34,077 nucleotides of DNA. Source: an uncultured Roseburia sp. (GTDB taxonomy: Bacteria > Bacillota > Clostridia > Lachnospirales > Lachnospiraceae). This document shows, in pieces, positions 6,904 to 15,677 of the stretch (within the stretch, counting starts at the first letter, position 1; each line of letters opens with the position of its first letter). Under the pieces are notes generated by a model, which saw only the letters and a list, made by a program, of their open reading frames with translations, searched no databases and was not told where the DNA came from. Made by a program: the position numbers and the translations under genes. The stretch is taken from the NCBI GenBank assembly GCA_900756925.1, contig CAAELX010000039.1, positions 1 through 34,077 of the forward strand. The letters are read 5' to 3'.

Positions 6904-7818
6904 ATGAAAGGACTAGCAAAATTCAAAAGATACTTACCGCTGTACTTGATGTTTTTACCGGGGGCGTTGTATCTGCTCATCAACAACTACGTGCCGATGG
7001 CAGGCCTGGTTGTTGCATTCAAGAGGTACAATGTCCGGGACGGATTATTCGGAAGTGCGTGGAATGGATTAAAGAACTTCAAGTTCCTGTTCGCAACACC
7101 GGATGCATTCGTGATCACGAGAAATACGATCCTGTATAATGTGGTATTTATTTTCTTAAATACAGTATTGGGAATCATTTTTGCAATCTTTATCTGTGAT
7201 GCGATCAACAAGAAATTAAAGAAATTATATCAGAGTGCGATTCTTTTCCCGTATCTGATGTCAGCCGTTATCGTAGGTTACATCGTATTCGCATTCTGCA
7301 GCCAGACAAACGGTATTTTAAACAACTCGATTCTTCCGGCATTGGGGCTTAACCCGATCAACTGGTATTCGGAAGCAAAGTGTTGGCCGTTTATCCTGGT
7401 ATTTGTCAATACATGGAAGGGTGTCGGATACGGATGTCTGATTTACATCTCCGCCATCAACGGAATTGATCCTTCCCTTTACGAGGCAGCAGCCTTAGAC
7501 GGGGCAACGAAGTGGCAGCAGATTAAAGCAATCACACTTCCATCCTTAGTACCAACCGTAATTACACTGACTCTGATGAGCGTAGGCCGTATCTTCTACT
7601 CTGACTTCGGTCTGTTCTATCAGGTACCTAGAAACTCCGGAATGATTTATTCTACCACAAACGTTATCGATACTTATGTATACCGTGGCTTAATGGAGCA
7701 GTCCAATATCGGTATGTCAGCTGCAGCCGGCTTCTATCAGTCCATCGTAGGATTTATCCTCGTTCTGACAGCAAACTGGGTTGTAAGCAAAGTCAGCAAA
7801 GAAAATGCATTATTCTAA
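6904..7818 (+). CDS. ABC sugar transporter permease, LplB type
   Basis: Inner-membrane subunit of a carbohydrate importer, 304 aa, with about six hydrophobic helices. The EAA loop that docks the ATPase reads LYEAAALDGATKWQQIKAIT at about residues 195-215, followed by LPSLVPT. The N-terminal PLYLMFLPGALYLLINNYVPM block is typical of LplB-type permeases. ATG 6904 has GGAGGGG at 6893-6899; the frame upstream lacks homology. The next permease begins 12 nt after the stop. No ATPase gene follows, so the complex probably uses a shared MsmX-type ATPase encoded elsewhere, as is known for this family. Confidence 0.94.
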   Translation: MKGLAKFKRYLPLYLMFLPGALYLLINNYVPMAGLVVAFKRYNVRDGLFGSAWNGLKNFKFLFATPDAFVITRNTILYNVVFIFLNTVLGIIFAIFICDAINKKLKKLYQSAILFPYLMSAVIVGYIVFAFCSQTNGILNNSILPALGLNPINWYSEAKCWPFILVFVNTWKGVGYGCLIYISAINGIDPSLYEAAALDGATKWQQIKAITLPSLVPTVITLTLMSVGRIFYSDFGLFYQVPRNSGMIYSTTNVIDTYVYRGLMEQSNIGMSAAAGFYQSIVGFILVLTANWVVSKVSKENALF

Positions 7819-7830
7819 GGGAGGCAGACG

Positions 7831-8718
7831 ATGAGAGAAAAACCGTTTTCAAAATATCAGATTTTATCCAATCTGATCATGATTATATGGACAGTCCTGA
7901 TCATTCTTCCGTTTATCCTGTTGTTCATGTCATCCATCACGGATGAGAAGGTGCTGGTAGCAAATGGATATTCCTTCTGGCCGACGAAGTTTTCCATGGA
8001 TGCATATGGATACATTTTAAAATCCGGAAAGAAGATTTTAAGCGCATACGGAGTCAGTATCTTAGTAACAGCGATCGGAACTTTATTAAACGTATTTTTA
8101 TCAGCTATGATGGCTTACCCGTTAGCAGTAAAGAACCTTCCTGGAAGAAAGTTCATGAACTTCTTCGTATTCTTTACGATGTTATTCAACGGAGGAATCG
8201 TTCCATCCTACTTAATGTGGACATCCTTTGGAATCAAAGATACGTTATGGGCGCAGTTATTACCGAACTTCCTCGTAAGTGCATGGAACGTTATGATGAT
8301 CCGTACTTACTTTACGACAAGTATTCCGGACAGCCTTTATGAGGCAGCCGAGATTGACGGTGCCACACAGTTTGAGATTTTCAAAAGTGTCGTTATCCCG
8401 CTTGGAAAACCAATCTTAGTTACCATGGGAACTTTCGCAGGACTGACTTACTGGAATGACTGGACCAACGGATTATACTATCTCGTTAAGAGGAAAGATT
8501 TCTACAACGTACAGAACTTATTAAACCAGATGGTCAGCAACATCCAGTACCTTGCAACAAGCTCGAACTCGAACGTGACTTCAGCAGCCGCAACGATCCC
8601 GTCCACGGCGATCCAGATGGCAATCGCATTCATCGCAATTTTACCGATTATGCTGATCTTCCCGTTCTTCCAGAAGTACTATTCCAAGGGACTTACCCTC
8701 GGTGGTGTTAAGGGCTAA
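7831..8718 (+). CDS. ABC sugar transporter permease, YtcP type
   Basis: The second permease subunit, 295 aa, with six predicted helices. It has the EAA motif LYEAAEIDGATQFEIFKSVV and then IPLGKPILVTMG. FNGGIVPSYLMWTSFGIKDT in the middle is characteristic of the YtcP/LplC branch that imports large or modified oligosaccharides together with an LplA-like binding protein. GGGAGG precedes ATG 7831. It pairs with the gene at 6904 and the lipoprotein at 8785. The coding sequence is rich in TTA and GCA codons, as are its neighbours. Confidence 0.94.
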   Translation: MREKPFSKYQILSNLIMIIWTVLIILPFILLFMSSITDEKVLVANGYSFWPTKFSMDAYGYILKSGKKILSAYGVSILVTAIGTLLNVFLSAMMAYPLAVKNLPGRKFMNFFVFFTMLFNGGIVPSYLMWTSFGIKDTLWAQLLPNFLVSAWNVMMIRTYFTTSIPDSLYEAAEIDGATQFEIFKSVVIPLGKPILVTMGTFAGLTYWNDWTNGLYYLVKRKDFYNVQNLLNQMVSNIQYLATSSNSNVTSAAATIPSTAIQMAIAFIAILPIMLIFPFFQKYYSKGLTLGGVKG

Positions 8719-8784
8719 ACAAAATATTATGAACAGAATAATAAATAAACATTTATTATACATAGAAAAAGGAGGATTTTTACT

Positions 8785-10428
8785 ATGAAAAAAAGATTTG
8801 TGAGCGCATTTTTAGTAGCAGCCATGGCGGTTACGGCATTGGCAGGCTGCGGCGGAAACAGTAACACAGGAAGCACAGGCGGCAGCGCAGCGAGCGGAAC
8901 CGAGACCACAGGAGGCGCTGTATCCGAGGGAGGAACCACAACAACTTCTACCGGAACTTACACAGCGGACAACCCATATCATCTCGTATTTGAATTCGTA
9001 GAGTTCTATGAGCAGGATGATGCAGCACGTACAGCAGTGCAGGATGCCCTGAATGATTACATGAGAGAGAACTATCAGATCGAAGTAGAGTTCTTACCGG
9101 TATCTTTTGCAGATTACCAGTCTACCACACAGCTGATGCTTTCCGGTGGAGATGAATTAGATGTCCTTCCTATCATGTTTAGTTATGCATCCAGCTGGAT
9201 CAATATGGGTGGTATCTACGACATGTCTGATTTGATGAATTCCGATGACGGAGCGAAGATCGTAGAGGCACTCGGCAGTGAAGACACAGCACATGTTGGT
9301 ACGATGAACGGTGTGTTATTCGGATTCCCGGCAAACAAAGAGTCTGTCGAGCTCGGCGGATTATGTATGAGAGCGGATATCTGTGACGAACTTGGCCTGA
9401 CAGAGAAATACAACCTTAACAGAGAAGACAGTGATGTATTTACCGGTGACAGCTTAAGCTGGGATGAAGCAGAGGAGATCTTTGCAGCAGTGAAAGAGGC
9501 TCATCCGGAGATGTATCCACTCTATCTGTACAACTCTGATCAGCTGAACCGCTTTGATTTCGAAGATACATTAGTAGACGGATTTGGTACCTTAAACCTT
9601 GCAGAAGACCGTGAGAGCACAACCGTTGTCAACAGATTTGAGACACAGGAATACAAAGATATCGTCACAAGACTTGCAAAATGGTATGATGCAGGCTACA
9701 TCTATCCGGATGCAGCAACCGATACACAGGGTACTGCAACTATGATGAAAGCTGGTAATACATTCTCTTACGCAACAGCAATCAAACCTGGATTCCTTGC
9801 AGAGGCAAAGGCAGCAAACGGATGTGACTGCTACGTTCTGTATCTGAATCCGGAACCAAATGATGGCTATATTACAACAACAAACGTTTCCTTCATCGAT
9901 ACCGGTATCGCAGCACAGTCCAAGGATCCTGAGATGGCATTCAAATTCATCTCCGCTCTTTACAGCGACCCGACTGTATACAATATGTGGCAGTATGGTA
10001 TCCAGGATGTAAACTATCAGTTACAGGATGATGGAACAGCAACCTTCGTAGACGGAGAAGATGGAAGTAACTACAAGTATCACCAGAATTCAGGATGGGC
10101 AATGGGTAACCAGTTCCAGTCTTATGTATGGAATGACGGAACCAAAGATGCTAATTACTGGGATAAATTAAAATCACATAATGACTGGGCATATTATTCA
10201 CCAGCATACGGCTTCATGTGGGACAGCTCAAACTACTCAACAGAGATCACAGCTTTAACAAATGCTTATGAGACATACCGTTCCGCACTTGATACAGGTT
10301 CTGTAGGACTTGCAAATGTAGACAGCACGATCAAAGCATTAAACGATGCATTATATGCAGCAGGACTTCAGGATGTTATGGATGAGAAGCAGGCTCAGTT
10401 AGATGCTTGGTTAGCAGAGAATAAATAA
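8785..10428 (+). CDS. Sugar-binding lipoprotein, LplA type
   Basis: Extracytoplasmic solute receptor of the importer, 547 aa. It starts with a lipoprotein signal peptide ending in LAGC (Cys21 to be lipidated), followed by a Gly/Ser/Thr-rich tether to about residue 55. The mature part has the family 1 binding-protein fold: VFEFVEFYEQDD near the start, LSGGDELDVLPIMFSYASSW at about 120-140 and PEMAFKFISALYSDPTVYN near 390. The C-terminal segment (about 480-547) resembles the DUF3502-type tail of LplA proteins. The large size is normal for this group, which binds oligosaccharides. AAAGGAGG lies 13-20 nt before ATG 8785. Its terminator lies at 10475-10513. Confidence 0.92.
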   Translation: MKKRFVSAFLVAAMAVTALAGCGGNSNTGSTGGSAASGTETTGGAVSEGGTTTTSTGTYTADNPYHLVFEFVEFYEQDDAARTAVQDALNDYMRENYQIEVEFLPVSFADYQSTTQLMLSGGDELDVLPIMFSYASSWINMGGIYDMSDLMNSDDGAKIVEALGSEDTAHVGTMNGVLFGFPANKESVELGGLCMRADICDELGLTEKYNLNREDSDVFTGDSLSWDEAEEIFAAVKEAHPEMYPLYLYNSDQLNRFDFEDTLVDGFGTLNLAEDRESTTVVNRFETQEYKDIVTRLAKWYDAGYIYPDAATDTQGTATMMKAGNTFSYATAIKPGFLAEAKAANGCDCYVLYLNPEPNDGYITTTNVSFIDTGIAAQSKDPEMAFKFISALYSDPTVYNMWQYGIQDVNYQLQDDGTATFVDGEDGSNYKYHQNSGWAMGNQFQSYVWNDGTKDANYWDKLKSHNDWAYYSPAYGFMWDSSNYSTEITALTNAYETYRSALDTGSVGLANVDSTIKALNDALYAAGLQDVMDEKQAQLDAWLAENK

Positions 10429-10474
10429 AAAACTGTAAACGAAAACAGACAGAAGAAACGATTGAACTAACAGG

Positions 10475-10513
10475 ACGAGGCTGGTCGGGAAGTATCCGGC
10501 CGGCCTCGTTTTT
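10475..10513 (+). terminator. Terminator after the binding lipoprotein gene
   Basis: A 14-bp G/C-rich stem with G-U pairs joins ACGAGGCTGGTCGG (10475-10488) to CCGGCCGGCCTCGT (10496-10509). Five T follow. It lies between the transporter and the downstream enzyme genes, so it may let the transporter be made in excess with partial read-through. Confidence 0.85.
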
Positions 10514-10530
10514 GCGAAGAGGGCAGAAAA

Positions 10531-11949
10531 ATGGTAATAGAGAAGAAGGCATATACAAAAGAGTCCTTCCCATTTATTTCAGCGGCAGAGAAGTCGGATT
10601 TTAAGGCTGCCGGCTATGTGGAGGAAGAATATTTCATGCGGGGAACCGCAAACATATACGAGGAGACCGGGGAAAACAGCAAGAAGGTACGCTATCAGGA
10701 TGTGCCATACTGTAATCGTTTCCTGGTAAGAAAGCCGGAGCATGCCGAAGATTTTTCCGGGGATGTGATGATCGAGATCTTAAATGCCACAGCAGGCTTC
10801 GATATCGACCGTATGTGGATCCTTGGAAAAGATGAGATCATGCGGAGAGGTGCCGTGTATGTCGGGATCACAAGCAAGCCGGATGTCTTCGCTTCCTTAA
10901 AGAAGTTCCATGCAGACCGTTACGGGGAGATTTCCTGGAAGGCACCATTTGAGCGGAAAGAGAACGAGGACGAGAAGAATACAGATCCGAAGGTAGTGCC
11001 GAGAGAGAAAGATCAGGAGACCGGACTTTTCTGGGATATGCTGACAGACCTGACGAAGTATCTGAGGACGGATACACAGATCCTTCCGGCAGGAAAAGAC
11101 AGAAAGATGTATCTGCTCGGATGGTCTCAGTCGGTCGGATACATGACGACTTACCGCAATTATTTCGCTTTTTCTGAGGATGGCGAGAATATATTCGACG
11201 GTTATCTGGCGGCGGGCGGTGTCCATATGTTGGTCATCCCGCTGAATCAGGACGGATATGGCAAGGCGATTCCGCATAAGGAAAAAGTGGACATCATGCC
11301 GGTACCGTTTATCGCAGCCCAGACAGAGAGTGAGAATGCGCATTTTGGCGCATATGAGGCGAGACAGGAGAATTCCGATACACCGGAATTAAAGTACCGG
11401 TGTTATGAGATTGCCGGGTGTACACATGATACGGTTTACTCCCTGCTCGACTATTACAAAGAGGATGCCTATCTCTATGAGATTGGGGTTGGACCACAAT
11501 ATGTCGGGGACAATGAGCACCCGAACGATTATCCATCGCAGTATGCCTTCGCAGCTCTTTTCTCCCATCTGCTCGACTGGGTAAGAAAGGGAATTGTTCC
11601 ACCGGAAGCACCGCGGATTGAGGTGGATGAGGCTCTGGAAAATGTGAGGGACGAAAATGGGAATGCAGTCGGCGGTGTCAGACTGCCGCAGATTGATGTT
11701 CCGGCTGCAACATATTATAATTACAGTGATTCCAGTGTAATACCAGATGGCAGAAATCCGTTGTTTGGACATGTCGAATATTTTTCAAAAGAAAAATTAA
11801 CAGAGCTGTATGGAACGCTGGCAGCTTATGAGGCAAAAGTCAGGGAGTCCGCAAAGCAGGCAGTCAGACACGGCTATCTGTTAGAGGTAGATAAAGAGAG
11901 CTGTGTGCAGAATGCCGTGCAGACCGCAGCAAGACTTGGCTTAGAATAG
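10531..11949 (+). CDS. Alpha/beta hydrolase domain protein
   Basis: A 472-aa cytoplasmic hydrolase without a signal peptide. Catalytic Ser199 sits in LLGWSQSVGYM, a nucleophile elbow of the form G-x-S-x-S, and His299 in AGCTHDT is a fitting catalytic base. MIEILNATAGFDIDRMW and GAVYVGITSKPD near residues 75-115 are typical of a large hydrolase family annotated only as alpha/beta-hydrolase domain proteins, which are often encoded beside glycoside or aromatic degradation genes. Its place between an oligosaccharide transporter and a GH3 enzyme suggests de-esterification of the imported compound; the substrate is unknown. The next gene starts 19 nt downstream. AGAGGG lies 5' of ATG 10531. Confidence 0.8.
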   Translation: MVIEKKAYTKESFPFISAAEKSDFKAAGYVEEEYFMRGTANIYEETGENSKKVRYQDVPYCNRFLVRKPEHAEDFSGDVMIEILNATAGFDIDRMWILGKDEIMRRGAVYVGITSKPDVFASLKKFHADRYGEISWKAPFERKENEDEKNTDPKVVPREKDQETGLFWDMLTDLTKYLRTDTQILPAGKDRKMYLLGWSQSVGYMTTYRNYFAFSEDGENIFDGYLAAGGVHMLVIPLNQDGYGKAIPHKEKVDIMPVPFIAAQTESENAHFGAYEARQENSDTPELKYRCYEIAGCTHDTVYSLLDYYKEDAYLYEIGVGPQYVGDNEHPNDYPSQYAFAALFSHLLDWVRKGIVPPEAPRIEVDEALENVRDENGNAVGGVRLPQIDVPAATYYNYSDSSVIPDGRNPLFGHVEYFSKEKLTELYGTLAAYEAKVRESAKQAVRHGYLLEVDKESCVQNAVQTAARLGLE

Positions 11950-11968
11950 GAAAAGGAGGATTTTTTAT

Positions 11969-12901
11969 ATGTGGAAGTACAAATTTCATGTACCGGAAAC
12001 AAAACAGGTACGTTTACTGGTCTATACAGACTGTGCCAATGAGGCAGATGACCAGTATGCAGTAGCACATGTGCTGATGACACAGAAATTCGATGTGGTT
12101 GGAATTATCGCAGCGCATTTTGACATGAATACAAGAAGAGAGGGCGCACCATATGCGCCGGGCACAACAGCACAGGCAAGCTATGACGAGATCCTGACCG
12201 TGCTCGATAAGATGGGTGTATCCGGACAATATCCGATTGCACTTGGCTCCGGCGTACCGCTCGAGGATGAGAAGACCCCAATCTTATCGGACGGTGCGAA
12301 GATGATCATCGAGGAAGCCATGAAAGACGACCCGCGCCCATTATACATCGGCTGTCAGGGTTCCATCACAGATCTTGCTTCCGCAATCCTTGCAAAACCG
12401 GAAATCTGTGACCGCATGACTGCAATCTGGATCGGAGGCGGAGATTATCCAAACGGTGGATTCGAGTTCAACCTCATGCAGGATATCAACGCAGGAAACG
12501 TATTATTTTCTTCCAAAATGCCAGTATGGCAGATCCCGATGAAAGTATATAAGACCCTTTCCGTATCGCTGGCAGAGCTTCAGTACAAAGTGGAGCCATG
12601 CGGAGAGATCGGAAAATACTTATTTGAGAATCTGGTTGCACTGAACGAGAAGCTTGCCATCATTCCACACTGGCCGCACGGCGAACTGTGGGGACTCGGA
12701 GACCAGGGTGTGATCGCAGTCCTGATGCAGGAGAGCGAACGCGTGGACAACTTCCACATGATCTCTGCACCAAGGGTGAATCCGGAAGACATGACATATG
12801 ATCTGAACACAAATAATCGTGAGATCAGAGTTTATGACTACATAGATTACCGTATCACATTGGAAGATTTCTTTGCAAAATTAGCAATTAACTATCGTTA
12901 A
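11969..12901 (+). CDS. Nucleoside-hydrolase-like protein
   Basis: A 310-aa protein of the nucleoside hydrolase fold. The N-terminal calcium-binding signature reads YTDCANEADDQYA: Asp21, Asp27 and Asp28 match DxDxxxDD of true nucleoside hydrolases, but the second Asp is Ala23 and N-E precedes the Asp pair. That N-E-x-D-D form resembles the Sde182/DUF1593-type branch. WIGGGDYPNGGFEFNLMQDI near 150-170 matches the conserved GG...EFN...D block. It is cytoplasmic, with no signal peptide. AAGGAGG lies 9 nt before ATG 11969. Position between the hydrolase and the GH3 enzyme suggests cleavage of an N- or O-glycosidic bond in the same imported compound. Assignment to fold is firm, substrate is not. 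Confidence 0.82.
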   Translation: MWKYKFHVPETKQVRLLVYTDCANEADDQYAVAHVLMTQKFDVVGIIAAHFDMNTRREGAPYAPGTTAQASYDEILTVLDKMGVSGQYPIALGSGVPLEDEKTPILSDGAKMIIEEAMKDDPRPLYIGCQGSITDLASAILAKPEICDRMTAIWIGGGDYPNGGFEFNLMQDINAGNVLFSSKMPVWQIPMKVYKTLSVSLAELQYKVEPCGEIGKYLFENLVALNEKLAIIPHWPHGELWGLGDQGVIAVLMQESERVDNFHMISAPRVNPEDMTYDLNTNNREIRVYDYIDYRITLEDFFAKLAINYR

Positions 12902-12913
12902 GCCAAAAACTAA

Positions 12914-12954
12914 GCAACTCATAGAAAACGTATAGTGGATTGAGTTGCGTAACT
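12914..12954 (+). repeat. Dispersed structured element, copy A
   Basis: ACTCATAGAAAA (12917-12928) and TTGAGTTGCGTAACT (12940-12954). Its arms GCAACTCA (12914-12921) and TGAGTTGC (12941-12948) form an 8-bp hairpin. A second copy with the same 12-mer and 13 of 15 bases of the right part lies at 27951-27993. Copy A sits in the 80-nt gap before the GH3 gene. Confidence 0.6.
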
Positions 12955-12981
12955 ATTAGAAAAACCTAGGAGGACAAAGAA

Positions 12982-15546
12982 GTGTCAGAAATTTTTGCAT
13001 CAAAAACCCCAGAAGTAGAAGAACGTGAAGTCCTTCACGCAAACCTCTCGAGAGAGCTCGCAGGCGAGTGTATGGTGCTTTTAGAGAACGACGGAGCATT
13101 ACCTTTCGCTGCGAAGAAAGTAGCAATATACGGAAACGGTGTCCGCGGAACCATCAAAGGCGGAACAGGATCCGGAGACGTCAATACCAGAAACAACGTC
13201 AATATCGAACAGGGCTTCGTCAACGCAGGTATTAAGGTTGCAAGCACCGCATGGCTGGACAGACAGGAGCAGAGAGTGAAAGATGCGAAAGCAGCTTATT
13301 TACAGTGGGCAAAAGAGGAAGCTGCAAGGAAAGGCGTACCGGAATTCTCCGTTATGTTCGATACCCCATATAAGGATCCTGCATGTGAGCTTATCACAGC
13401 AGAGGATGTGAAGGGATCTGAGACAGATACCGCAGTTTACGTGATCGCAAGAAATTCCGGCGAGGGTGCAGACCGCTTTGACGAAGCTGGAGATTATCAG
13501 TTATATCCGGAAGAATTAGAGAATATCAAAACAATTGCAGCCGGTTACAAAAACACAATTGTAGTATTAAACATCGGTGGGGTCATGAACCTTTCCGAGA
13601 TTAAGGCAGTGGAAGGTGTGAACGCCATCCTTCTCATGACCCAGCTTGGAAACCTCGGCGGAGATGCCCTACTTGATGTTCTGACCGGAAAAGTGAACCC
13701 ATCCGGAAAGACAACCGATACCTGGGCTAAGAACTACATGGATTATCCTTCTTCCGCAAAGTTCAGCCACAATGAGAGCGTAAACGACGAGATGTATGAG
13801 GATGGTATCTATATGGGCTACCGTTACTTTGACAGCTTTGACGTGGAAACAGAGTACTGCTTCGGATTCGGACGTTCCTACACAGAGTTTGAACTCAAAG
13901 CAGGCGAGATTTCTGTAAATGGAAATGAAGTTCAGGTTCCGGTTGAAGTGAAGAACATTGGAAGCAAATATGCAGGTAAAGAAGTCGTACAGGTATACTA
14001 CAGTGCGATCGGCGGTGAGATTGACAAGCCGTATCAGGAGCTTGCTGCCTATAAGAAGACAAAGCTTTTGGCACCGGGCGAGAGCGAACAGCTTGTGTTA
14101 AGCTACCCGGTATCCCAGATGGCTTCTTACTCTGAACAAGAGGCAGCATGGGTATTAGAGCAGGGCGAGTATGTGATCCGTGTCGGCAATAGCTCCGCAT
14201 CTACCGTAGCAGCAGGCGTTGCAGAGGTTAAAGAATCCGTAAAGACCGTGATTGCAAAGAACCTGTTTGCACTTGATGTGGAATTAGAAGAGATCAGGCC
14301 GGATGCAGGGAAGCTTGCTGCAAAGAAGCAGGCATCTGTCGGCGCTGATGTGAAGAGAGTTGTTGTGGATACCGCGGCCATCCCGACTCAGACCGTTGTT
14401 TATCAGGGAGAGCGTGAGGAGTATCACACTGATAAGACAGAGAAGATCACAATGCAGGATATCCTTTCCGGAAAAGCAACGGTTGAGGAGCTTGTAGCAC
14501 AGCTTACCGTGGATGAAATGGCACAGTTCTGTGTTGGAACACTTCGCGCAGATGGCGGAACCATTGTAGGAAATGCTTCCTATACCGTACCGGGTGCAGC
14601 CGGAGATACTTCTTCCGTATGCAGAGAGTCTCGTGGTATTAAAAATATGATCTTAGCAGACGGCCCTGCAGGTCTTCGTTTACAGCCACATTTCAAAACC
14701 ACAAAAGACGGAACACTCCTTCCGGGCGGTGAGGTGATCGGAGATTCTTACACACCGTTTGACCCGAACTTAAAGGAAGATGAAGTGGATGATTACTATC
14801 AGTACTGCACTGCAATCCCGATCGGCTGGGCACTGGCACAGTCTTGGAATACAGAGCTTGTAGAAAAGGCTGGAGATATGGTGGGAGCTGAGATGGAACA
14901 GTTCCATGTAGATCTGTGGCTGGCTCCGGCGATGAACATCCACAGAAATCCACTCTGCGGACGTAATTTCGAGTACTATTCCGAGGATCCGCTTGTATCC
15001 GGAAAAGTTGCCGCTGCCATGACGAATGGTGTCCAGAAGCATGCGGGCAAGGGAACCACGATCAAGCATTTTGCAGTCAACAACCAGGAAGACAACCGTT
15101 ACTTTGTCAATGCGCATGTGAGCGAGCGTGCACTCCGTGAGATTTACCTGAAAGGCTTCGAGATTACCGTGCGCGAGTCACAGCCGCTGTCCATTATGAC
15201 TTCCTACAACCTGTTGAACGGCATCCACACAGCCAATAGCCACGACCTCATCCAGAGTATGGCAAGAGACGAGTGGGGCTTCGAGGGAACAGTTATGACA
15301 GACTGGTTCACCTCCCAGGATATGCCGATGCTGACCGGTAAGTTCAAACCGATCTACCCAATTTCAGCTTCCACAGGATGCATCTGTGCCGGAAACGACA
15401 TGCAGATGCCAGGCTGCCAGAAGAACGTGGACGATATCGTAAAAGCGGTTGAGACAGGTGAGGAGATCGACGGCTACAAGATTACAAAAGCAGATTTACA
15501 GTACAATGCTGCAAATGTGATCCGCGTGGTTGCAAAGACGATGTAA
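12982..15546 (+). CDS. GH3 beta-glycosidase with swapped domain order
   Basis: Hydrolyses terminal beta-linked sugars with retention. The 854-aa chain starts with what is normally the C-terminal GH3 domain (ECMVLLENDGALPF at about 30-45; GEGADR with probable acid/base Glu161). A fibronectin-III-like region follows at about 310-420, and only then the TIM-barrel domain: GPAGLRL, APAMNIHRNPLCGRNFEYYS, KHFAVNNQEDNR and nucleophile Asp774 in VMTDWF. Inverted order of this kind is known for Ruminococcus and Butyrivibrio beta-glucosidases. No signal peptide, so it acts on imported glycosides. The start is GTG 12982 with AGGAGG at 12968-12973. It is the last gene of the locus, followed by a hairpin. 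Confidence 0.93.
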   Translation: MSEIFASKTPEVEEREVLHANLSRELAGECMVLLENDGALPFAAKKVAIYGNGVRGTIKGGTGSGDVNTRNNVNIEQGFVNAGIKVASTAWLDRQEQRVKDAKAAYLQWAKEEAARKGVPEFSVMFDTPYKDPACELITAEDVKGSETDTAVYVIARNSGEGADRFDEAGDYQLYPEELENIKTIAAGYKNTIVVLNIGGVMNLSEIKAVEGVNAILLMTQLGNLGGDALLDVLTGKVNPSGKTTDTWAKNYMDYPSSAKFSHNESVNDEMYEDGIYMGYRYFDSFDVETEYCFGFGRSYTEFELKAGEISVNGNEVQVPVEVKNIGSKYAGKEVVQVYYSAIGGEIDKPYQELAAYKKTKLLAPGESEQLVLSYPVSQMASYSEQEAAWVLEQGEYVIRVGNSSASTVAAGVAEVKESVKTVIAKNLFALDVELEEIRPDAGKLAAKKQASVGADVKRVVVDTAAIPTQTVVYQGEREEYHTDKTEKITMQDILSGKATVEELVAQLTVDEMAQFCVGTLRADGGTIVGNASYTVPGAAGDTSSVCRESRGIKNMILADGPAGLRLQPHFKTTKDGTLLPGGEVIGDSYTPFDPNLKEDEVDDYYQYCTAIPIGWALAQSWNTELVEKAGDMVGAEMEQFHVDLWLAPAMNIHRNPLCGRNFEYYSEDPLVSGKVAAAMTNGVQKHAGKGTTIKHFAVNNQEDNRYFVNAHVSERALREIYLKGFEITVRESQPLSIMTSYNLLNGIHTANSHDLIQSMARDEWGFEGTVMTDWFTSQDMPMLTGKFKPIYPISASTGCICAGNDMQMPGCQKNVDDIVKAVETGEEIDGYKITKADLQYNAANVIRVVAKTM

Positions 15547-15569
15547 AAACTTCAGAATGAAATGGTGAA

Positions 15570-15599
15570 AAGAGCCGGGCTATGCGAAGCCCGGCTCTT
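15570..15599 (+). terminator. Hairpin after the GH3 gene
   Basis: AAGAGCCGGGC (15570-15580) pairs with GCCCGGCTCTT (15589-15599), a very stable 11-bp stem. The T-run is minimal, so termination may be partial. Confidence 0.7.
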
Positions 15600-15677
15600 A
15601 GCGTATGGCGGTAGTAATTGATATTCTGCCGGCATGATGTTAGAATAAAAGACATCAGAAACAGGAGGAAGCAGAGC

